Below are positions 1 to 5,984 of a DNA stretch of 5,984 nt, in pieces; position 1 is the first letter of the stretch; every line of letters begins with the position of its first letter. A model generated the notes under the pieces. The model saw nothing but the letters and a program-made list of their open reading frames with translations, was not told where the DNA came from and ran no database searches. The stretch is from Pseudomonadota bacterium (GTDB lineage Bacteria > Pseudomonadota > Gammaproteobacteria > Steroidobacterales > Woeseiaceae), in contig JADFGH010000150.1 of NCBI GenBank assembly GCA_022567775.1, positions 1 to 5,984 of the forward strand, given 5' to 3'. A program made the position numbers and the translations under genes.

Positions 1-648
1 CTCCCGGATGCGATCGAAAGTGACAACGGTGTCATTCAGCGAATAGCCGATCACCGCAAGCACTGCCGCGACGACGGAAAGATCAAACGAAATTCCGAAT
101 ACGGCAAAGAACCCGATGGTCAGGATGACGTCATGAGCAAGCGCCGCGACCGCGCCGGCTGCAAACTTCCACTGAAAACGGAACATGACGTAGGCGAAAA
201 TCATGATCAGGACGAAAATCATTGCCAGTCCGCCCTGCTCGGTTAGCTCATCACCAACCTGGGCGCTAACGAACTCAACTCGCCGGAGATCCACGTTGGG
301 GTCATCCGCGGCCAGTATTTCACGCAGCGATTCCCTGATTGCGTCAGGCTCGACGCCGATTTGTGGCGGCAGTCGAACCTGCACGTCCGTATCTGCCCCA
401 AACCTCGTCACTCGATAATCATCGTAACCAGCATCACGCAATCTACTGCGGATGCCCGGCAGGTTTGCCGACTCTGAATAGCCGACCTCGAGCAGCACCC
501 CACCCGTAAAATCAATACCGAAATCAAGACCGCGAACAGCGAGCGTGCCGATCGAGATAACGATCAGAACGACGGAGAAGCCGATGGCGATGTTTCGACG
601 GGACCTGCCCAGGAAATCGATGCTTGTTTTTTCTTTAAACAGTCGCAT
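1..648 (-). CDS. secF: Protein translocase subunit SecF (3' end beyond window)
   Basis: SecF is an inner-membrane subunit of the SecDF complex, which uses the proton-motive force to assist protein export through SecYEG. I read 216 codons from the ATG at 648 to the left edge with no stop; E. coli SecF is about 323 residues, so about two thirds is present. A short cytoplasmic N-terminus (MRLFKEKTSIDFLGR) leads into a membrane segment at about 18-36, then the conserved GIDFTGGVLLEV (residues 44-55) and a periplasmic domain ending in SAQVGDELT (128-136). Further membrane segments lie at about 138-156, 163-184 and 187-203. The family motif SLNDTVVTFDRIRE (203-216) is at the window edge. Asp206 in it corresponds to the Asp that family knowledge links to proton transport (E. 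coli SecF D213). The gene starts 8 bases after secD and is surely co-transcribed with it. The identification is secure; only the C-terminus is unseen. Confidence 0.97.
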   Translation of the reverse strand, partial: MRLFKEKTSIDFLGRSRRNIAIGFSVVLIVISIGTLAVRGLDFGIDFTGGVLLEVGYSESANLPGIRSRLRDAGYDDYRVTRFGADTDVQVRLPPQIGVEPDAIRESLREILAADDPNVDLRRVEFVSAQVGDELTEQGGLAMIFVLIMIFAYVMFRFQWKFAAGAVAALAHDVILTIGFFAVFGISFDLSVVAAVLAVIGYSLNDTVVTFDRIRE

Positions 649-654
649 TGCGGG

Positions 655-658
655 CCTC
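655..658 (-). promoter_or_regulatory. secF ribosome binding site overlapping the secD stop codon
   Basis: The minus strand reads TGAGGCCCGCA directly before the secF ATG. GAGG lies six bases upstream of the start, a normal spacing, and its first two bases are the last two of the secD TGA stop (657-659). This supports the ATG at 648 as the true start. It also suggests that terminating SecD ribosomes feed SecF initiation, which suits subunits of one complex. Confidence 0.65.
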
Positions 659-2471
659 AGATCGGCAGAGACTCGAGCCTGCGCCCGCCGAATACCTTGT
701 TGACGACGGCGCGCGTGCCGATGATTGCAGTAAACATCGAGGTGATGATGCCGAGTGACAGCGTTATCGCAAATCCCTTGATCGGACCCGTACCAAAGGC
801 AAATAACACGATCGCCGCGATCAGCGTCGTTATGTTGGCATCCGCAATGGACGACAACGCTTTCTCGTACCCGGAGTGGATGCTGCCCTGGACTGAATTG
901 CCCGACGCCAGTTCTTCCCTGATTCTTTCGAATATCAATACGTTTGCGTCAACGGCCATGCCGATGGTCAGGACGATCCCGGCAATGCCAGGCAGGGTCA
1001 ATGATGCCTGCAACAGTGAAAGCAGCGCGACGATCAGGACCAGGTTGACAAACAATGCCATGTCGGCAATCAGGCCAAACCCCCGGTAATAGATGGCCAT
1101 GAACACAATCACGGCGAGAAAACCGATCGATACCGCATTGAATCCGCGGTCAATGTTGTCCTGACCGAGGCTCGGGCCGATGGTGCGATCTTCGACTTTG
1201 TAGACCGGCGCAGCAAGGGCGCCTGCGCGCAGCAATAATGCAAGACCGCGTGCTTCACCGGCCGCCAGGCCGGTCGTTCGAAAGCTGTTTTTGAAGACAC
1301 CGCGAATGGTCGCGGTGTTGATGATTTCTTCGGTTCTTATCGTACGATAGCCAACGGTGCCATCGGGATTGTTTATGGTTTCGCGTCGGGTCTCGATGAA
1401 TAAGGTGGCCATCGGCTTGTTGAGGTTGGCGCGCGTATTCCTCAGCATGCTTGCACCACCGGCAGCATCGAGGGTGATGAATACGGCCGGCATTCCCTCA
1501 CTGAAACCGGATTCCGCGTCGACAATCTGATCACCTGACGCAATGACCTCACGCTTCAGCAGTTGCCCGGAGATACCTTCGCGACCAGGGTAGCGGCGTG
1601 ACCCGGGGCTGTCGCCCGCAGTGTCGACCATGCGAAATTCCAGTGTCGCCGTAGCCGTCAGAATCTTGTTCAGTTCCTCCGGATCCTGCAGACCCGGCAG
1701 TTGGACAATGATGCGGTCGACACCCTGTCTTTGAACCAGTGGTTCGGACACGCCGAGCTGATCAACACGATTCCTGATCGTCGTAATATTCTGCTCTATC
1801 GCGAAATCCTGGCGGGCACGAATTTGCGTGTCGCTCATGCGCACACGCAATGACCGGCCATCGGCACCGTCGGCAATCAGCAGCCCGGAATCAGCATCCC
1901 GAATGATGTCACGGGCAGCTTCGAGGTCTTCGGCATTTTGCAGTCTTACCAGCAAAATCTGATTGACGACTTCCGGGCGACTACGAATGCGATTCTCTCG
2001 AAGCCGATCGGCGAAGTCCTGACTGTAAGTCTGCAGCCGGCTTTCTATCGCCGAATCCATATCGACTTCGAGCAAAACATAAACGCCGCCGCGCAGATCA
2101 AGACCGAGGCTCATCGGGCTGAGGCCCAGACTTCGAATCCAGGGCGGCAGTTCCGGTACCGAAGAGAACGCGACATTGGCGACGCCGGAAAATCGATCGC
2201 GCAAACTGTTACCTGACTTCTGCTGATCGTCCCTGGAATTGAATGTAACGATCACCCGGCCGTCCTGGATGAATGATTCTTTTGGCGAAATTGATTCTGC
2301 CTCGAGAGCCGTTAAAACCTGACTGATCATGCCGTCGTCGAACGGCTTGCCATCGACTTCGGAAAGTTGAACCGCCGGCGCCCTCCCATAGATGTTGGGC
2401 AACGCAAGCAGTGCGCCGAGCATCAGGATGCCAAGCACCAGCAGGTTCAGCCAGGTAGGGTAACGATTCAT
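657..2471 (-). CDS. secD: Protein translocase subunit SecD
   Basis: SecD pairs with SecF in the inner membrane; its large periplasmic domain binds the emerging preprotein and proton flow drives the pulling motion. At 604 residues it is close to E. coli SecD (615) and looks complete. An N-terminal membrane segment (about 7-26) is followed by the periplasmic region with the family motif SLGLDLRGG (121-129), the P1-domain signature TIRNRVDQLGVSEP (231-244) and DRIIVQLPG (252-260). LLLRAGALAAPV (412-423) and GPSLGQDNI (432-440) lead into five more membrane segments at about 447-462, 465-486, 491-511, 545-561 and 566-586. GMAVDANVLIFERIREEL (504-521) carries Asp508, equivalent to E. coli D519 needed for proton-driven export. 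The gene starts 14 bases after the yajC stop. No clear Shine-Dalgarno is visible (TTGCAAGTCCA before the ATG), so initiation may depend on coupling to yajC. The ATG at 2471 gives the expected short cytoplasmic start MNRYPTW. Confidence 0.98.
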   Translation of the reverse strand: MNRYPTWLNLLVLGILMLGALLALPNIYGRAPAVQLSEVDGKPFDDGMISQVLTALEAESISPKESFIQDGRVIVTFNSRDDQQKSGNSLRDRFSGVANVAFSSVPELPPWIRSLGLSPMSLGLDLRGGVYVLLEVDMDSAIESRLQTYSQDFADRLRENRIRSRPEVVNQILLVRLQNAEDLEAARDIIRDADSGLLIADGADGRSLRVRMSDTQIRARQDFAIEQNITTIRNRVDQLGVSEPLVQRQGVDRIIVQLPGLQDPEELNKILTATATLEFRMVDTAGDSPGSRRYPGREGISGQLLKREVIASGDQIVDAESGFSEGMPAVFITLDAAGGASMLRNTRANLNKPMATLFIETRRETINNPDGTVGYRTIRTEEIINTATIRGVFKNSFRTTGLAAGEARGLALLLRAGALAAPVYKVEDRTIGPSLGQDNIDRGFNAVSIGFLAVIVFMAIYYRGFGLIADMALFVNLVLIVALLSLLQASLTLPGIAGIVLTIGMAVDANVLIFERIREELASGNSVQGSIHSGYEKALSSIADANITTLIAAIVLFAFGTGPIKGFAITLSLGIITSMFTAIIGTRAVVNKVFGGRRLESLPI

Positions 2472-2485
2472 TGGACTTGCAACGA

Positions 2486-2809
2486 TCAGGCGGCGTCAAA
2501 GGTGCCTTTCGGCACAACAGCCGATACCGTCGATTTCTGCACCTTGACCTCGACATTGTCCGCGATCATCAGTGTCGCATAGTGCTCACTGACCGCAGTT
2601 ACCTTGCCGAGAATGCCGCCGGCAGTAACCACCTCATCACCGGTCGACAGCGCGCCGACCAATGCAGTATGCGCTTTTTGTCTTTTCTGCTGTGGCCGAA
2701 TCAATAAGAAATAGAAAGCGACGAAGATAACGATCATCGGCAGGAAGAAACCGAATGCATCGCCTTGCGCTGCGCCCTGCGCGTGGGCAGGACTGATTAG
2801 AAAATCCAT
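2486..2809 (-). CDS. yajC: Sec translocon accessory protein YajC
   Basis: YajC is a small single-span inner-membrane protein that co-purifies with SecDF and the Sec translocon; it is not essential in E. coli. From the ATG at 2809 the product is 107 residues, close to E. coli YajC (110). It has a short N-terminus (MDFLISPAHAQ), one membrane helix at about 19-37, the hallmark IRPQQKRQK (37-45) at its cytoplasmic end, and the cytoplasmic core GDEVVTAGGILGKV (57-70), ending VVPKGTFDAA. The start is ambiguous. The ATG at 2809 aligns with the E. coli start, but the GGGAG at 2822-2826 is 12 bases away; it lies only 6 bases from an in-frame TTG at 2815, which would add two residues (Met-Leu). The gene heads the yajC-secD-secF group and probably has its own promoter about 60 bases upstream. 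Confidence 0.95.
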   Translation of the reverse strand: MDFLISPAHAQGAAQGDAFGFFLPMIVIFVAFYFLLIRPQQKRQKAHTALVGALSTGDEVVTAGGILGKVTAVSEHYATLMIADNVEVKVQKSTVSAVVPKGTFDAA

Positions 2810-2821
2810 GAGCAAATTAAA

Positions 2822-2850
2822 CTCCCGGCAGCCGGTTCAGGCCCGGGCCT
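2822..2850 (-). other. GC-rich palindromes in the yajC leader, next to the ribosome binding site
   Basis: Two inverted repeats lie between the presumed transcription start and yajC. AGGCCCGGGCCT (2839-2850) is a perfect 12-base palindrome. CCGGC-a-GCCGG (2825-2835) is a second one, and its edge overlaps the GGGAG ribosome binding site at 2822-2826. In the minus-strand RNA the CCCGG of the first could pair with the CCGGG just before the AG of the binding site, giving an alternative fold that hides it. The palindromes are read directly from the sequence; any regulatory role is inference. Confidence 0.4.
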
Positions 2851-2866
2851 CAAAAAATAGCGCGCC

Positions 2867-2875
2867 ATTATGGCA
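2867..2875 (-). promoter_or_regulatory. Candidate extended -10 promoter for yajC-secD-secF
   Basis: The minus strand reads TGCCATAAT: a CATAAT hexamer (five of six matches to TATAAT) preceded by the TGn of an extended -10 element. No good -35 hexamer lies 16-18 bases upstream (CCCCAA at 17), which extended -10 promoters tolerate. Transcription would begin near 2860, leaving a leader of about 50 bases before yajC. The hexamer sits inside the perfect 11-base palindrome GCCATTATGGC (2864-2874). A separate promoter here fits a 152-base gap after tgt in an otherwise tightly packed gene string. Confidence 0.45.
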
Positions 2876-2961
2876 TACGTGCGCCGTACTTGGGGATACC
2901 CGATGCGGAATCAAGTGTTTATAAAATTTCGAGCGGACACAAACCACCAAACTGCAGCCGA

Positions 2962-5146
<2,185 letters not shown>

Positions 5147-5169
5147 GGTACCGCAGGAGCCCTTCCTAA

Positions 5170-5245
5170 GCGGGCGACAAACATTGAAGGGCAAGTTTCC
5201 TTACATGCCCTTTCAATGTTTGCTAAGCATTAAGCAACCGCCCGC
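5170..5245. repeat. Nested inverted repeat upstream of queA, possible structured leader
   Basis: Outer arms GCGGGCG (5170-5176) and CGCCCGC (5239-5245) enclose a strong inner inverted repeat. Its left arm AAACATTGAAGGGCA (5179-5193) matches the complement of 5206-5221 with a single extra base, leaving a 12-base loop (5194-5205). On the outer side of the inner hairpin, TGCTAAGCATTAAGCA (5221-5236) can form a small second stem. Drawn together, the 76 bases fold as a three-way junction in queA-sense RNA, and its base ends two bases before the AGGAAGGG tract (5160-5167) that may serve as the queA ribosome binding site. There is no U-run after the stem, so it does not look like an ordinary intrinsic terminator. 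It could be a leader structure, a small palindromic mobile element, or a 3' stabilising structure for the PDZ gene. Confidence 0.7.
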
Positions 5246-5253
5246 AGTGAAAG

Positions 5254-5315
5254 AATATCGCTCGCTGGGGCGAGCTCCTACAGGCGAGCTCCTACAGGCG
5301 AGCTCCTACGATATT
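5254..5315. repeat. REP-like palindromic element with three tandem 14-bp units
   Basis: The element is bounded by AATATCG (5254-5260) and its exact complement CGATATT (5309-5315). Inside, GCTCGC (5260-5265), loop TGGG and GCGAGC (5270-5275) form a perfect hairpin. The 14-base unit GGCGAGCTCCTACA then occurs three times in direct tandem at 5269-5282, 5283-5296 and 5297-5309, the last lacking its final base. On the minus strand the unit contains GTAGGAGC, the head of the repetitive extragenic palindromes common in Pseudomonas and related gammaproteobacteria; that resemblance is from memory. It lies directly after the PDZ gene, whose TAA stop is at 5319-5321, the usual place for such repeats. 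Effects on mRNA decay or termination are possible but not shown. Confidence 0.75.
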
Positions 5316-5318
5316 TTC

Positions 5319-5984
5319 TTACCTACGTTCCGCGGGCGACGGGACGATTTTCACCGCGGGTACGGCCTGAACTTGGGGTACGACAAGCGGCGCCACTGAG
5401 CTGCGGCGATTGTCGGGAACCTCGATGCTGATTTTCTGCTTGCGCTGGTCACGCATGATCTCGATATCAAGTGTCTCGCCACTCTGATAGGAACCGAGAA
5501 TACGCATCGCATGATTCACCGAGGTTGGCTTGCGTCCATCGATACTTTGAATGACATCGCCATCCTGCAATTTAAGATCTTCGTTTTTGGGTGCACGCAC
5601 GATGAGCAGACCTTCATCCGCGCCGAAATAGCTGCCAAGGCGCTCTGTCAACATGACCAACTCCATGTCGCCGAGACCGCTTCCTCCGCCAATCCAGACA
5701 AAGCGATTCTTGAACTGGCCGAATTGCGGCGCGACATGGATATCTGGCATCACAAAGTCTTCACCGTCGAAATTAAACGCGAAGATGCCACCTGGTACGG
5801 ATCGGGGCGCGACTTCGGTCGACATCGATTTGCCGTTGCGCAGGTATTCAACCGTCAGTTCATCGCCCTCTTCGACACCCCGCATAAAATCGAGCAGCTT
5901 TTCGTTGGCTTCGCGGCCGTTGTCAGCAGTCAACGACTCGCTGTTAATTGATGTAATGACATCACCTGCCCTGAGGCCGGCTTC
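5319..5984 (-). CDS. PDZ-domain protein (5' end beyond window)
   Basis: The frame is open from the right edge to the TAA at 5319-5321, giving 221 visible residues with the N-terminus missing. The first residues, EAGLRAGDVITSINSES, are the core ligand-groove and GDVI region of one PDZ domain, whose remainder runs to about residue 60. After a Gly-rich linker (WIGGGSGLGD, 97-106) a second PDZ domain spans about 104-190, with LGSYFGADEGLLIVRAP (116-132), DGDVIQSIDGRKP (141-153) and the last strand QKISIEVP (183-190). A Pro/Val-rich tail (about 197-217) ends in AERR. No catalytic triad, zinc site or membrane segment is visible in this part. Paired PDZ domains occur in DegP/HtrA proteases and in non-catalytic periplasmic PDZ proteins; the missing half decides which this is. 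A TTG at 5933 could be mistaken for a start, but it lies inside the first PDZ domain. The gene precedes queA by 172 bases and is probably a separate unit. Confidence 0.85.
   Translation of the reverse strand, partial: EAGLRAGDVITSINSESLTADNGREANEKLLDFMRGVEEGDELTVEYLRNGKSMSTEVAPRSVPGGIFAFNFDGEDFVMPDIHVAPQFGQFKNRFVWIGGGSGLGDMELVMLTERLGSYFGADEGLLIVRAPKNEDLKLQDGDVIQSIDGRKPTSVNHAMRILGSYQSGETLDIEIMRDQRKQKISIEVPDNRRSSVAPLVVPQVQAVPAVKIVPSPAERR

Noticed and set aside
203..418. A 71-codon plus-strand open frame near the left edge.
   Set aside because: It is antisense to secF, whose motifs run continuously through the same bases; its Ser/Arg-rich translation is typical of a shadow frame.
697..1089. A 130-codon open frame on the plus strand.
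   Set aside because: It lies wholly within secD on the opposite strand and has no recognisable protein character; it is a shadow of the real coding frame.
2851..2875. Intrinsic terminator of tgt formed by GCCATAATGGC and the six-T run (2852-2857, minus strand).
   Set aside because: The stem is only about four base pairs with a three-base loop and is separated from the T-run. The same bases fit an extended -10 element better.
5147..5194. Start of queA at the TTG at 5194 (16 extra residues).
   Set aside because: The added residues do not match QueA proteins, the TTG lies in the hairpin loop region, and the AAGGA before it is only three bases away. The ATGs at 5146 and 5137 are better.
5170..5340. 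GCGGGCGAC occurs as a 9-base direct repeat (5170-5178 and 5332-5340) flanking the repeat-rich gap, resembling a target-site duplication.
   Set aside because: The right copy lies in the PDZ coding sequence, the intervening 153 bases have no matching terminal inverted repeats, and a 9-base GC-rich match over this distance is plausible by chance. A relative lacking the intervening DNA would revive the idea.
5511..5951. A 146-codon plus-strand open frame opposite the PDZ gene.
   Set aside because: The minus-strand frame shows clear PDZ motifs through the whole interval, so the plus-strand frame is an antisense shadow.

Overview
All recognisable genes lie on the minus strand, so biological order runs from high to low coordinates: a PDZ-domain protein (5' end beyond the right edge), queA, tgt, yajC, secD, secF (3' end beyond the left edge). 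The queA-tgt-yajC-secD-secF order is the classic gammaproteobacterial arrangement known from E. coli. The moderately high GC content, the protein sequences and a GTAGGAGC-type palindromic repeat all suggest a gammaproteobacterium. I cannot place it to genus, and nothing here looks recently transferred.

Layout. At 5319-5984 is the C-terminal part of a protein with two PDZ domains and a Pro/Val-rich tail. At 5147-5318 is a 172-base gap with no gene. It holds a REP-like element with three tandem 14-bp units (5254-5315) and a nested inverted repeat (5170-5245) whose base ends two bases before the purine-rich tract upstream of queA. Then come queA (4118-5146) and, 10 bases on, tgt (2962-4107). A second gap at 2810-2961 holds a candidate extended -10 promoter and a leader with two GC palindromes. 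Then come yajC (2486-2809), secD (657-2471, 14 bases on) and secF (1-648, 8 bases on, its ribosome binding site overlapping the secD stop codon).

Function. Tgt and QueA catalyse consecutive steps of queuosine synthesis in the anticodon wobble position of GUN tRNAs: Tgt exchanges guanine-34 for preQ1, and QueA then adds a ribosyl-derived cyclopentane from S-adenosylmethionine. YajC, SecD and SecF are accessory subunits of the Sec translocon. SecDF uses the proton gradient to help pull proteins through SecYEG, and YajC associates with SecDF. The key catalytic, metal-binding and proton-path residues visible in Tgt, SecD and SecF are intact.

No previously undescribed system is evident among the genes, which are conserved housekeeping functions. 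The parts worth a second look are the two non-coding stretches, above all the repeat-rich gap upstream of queA.
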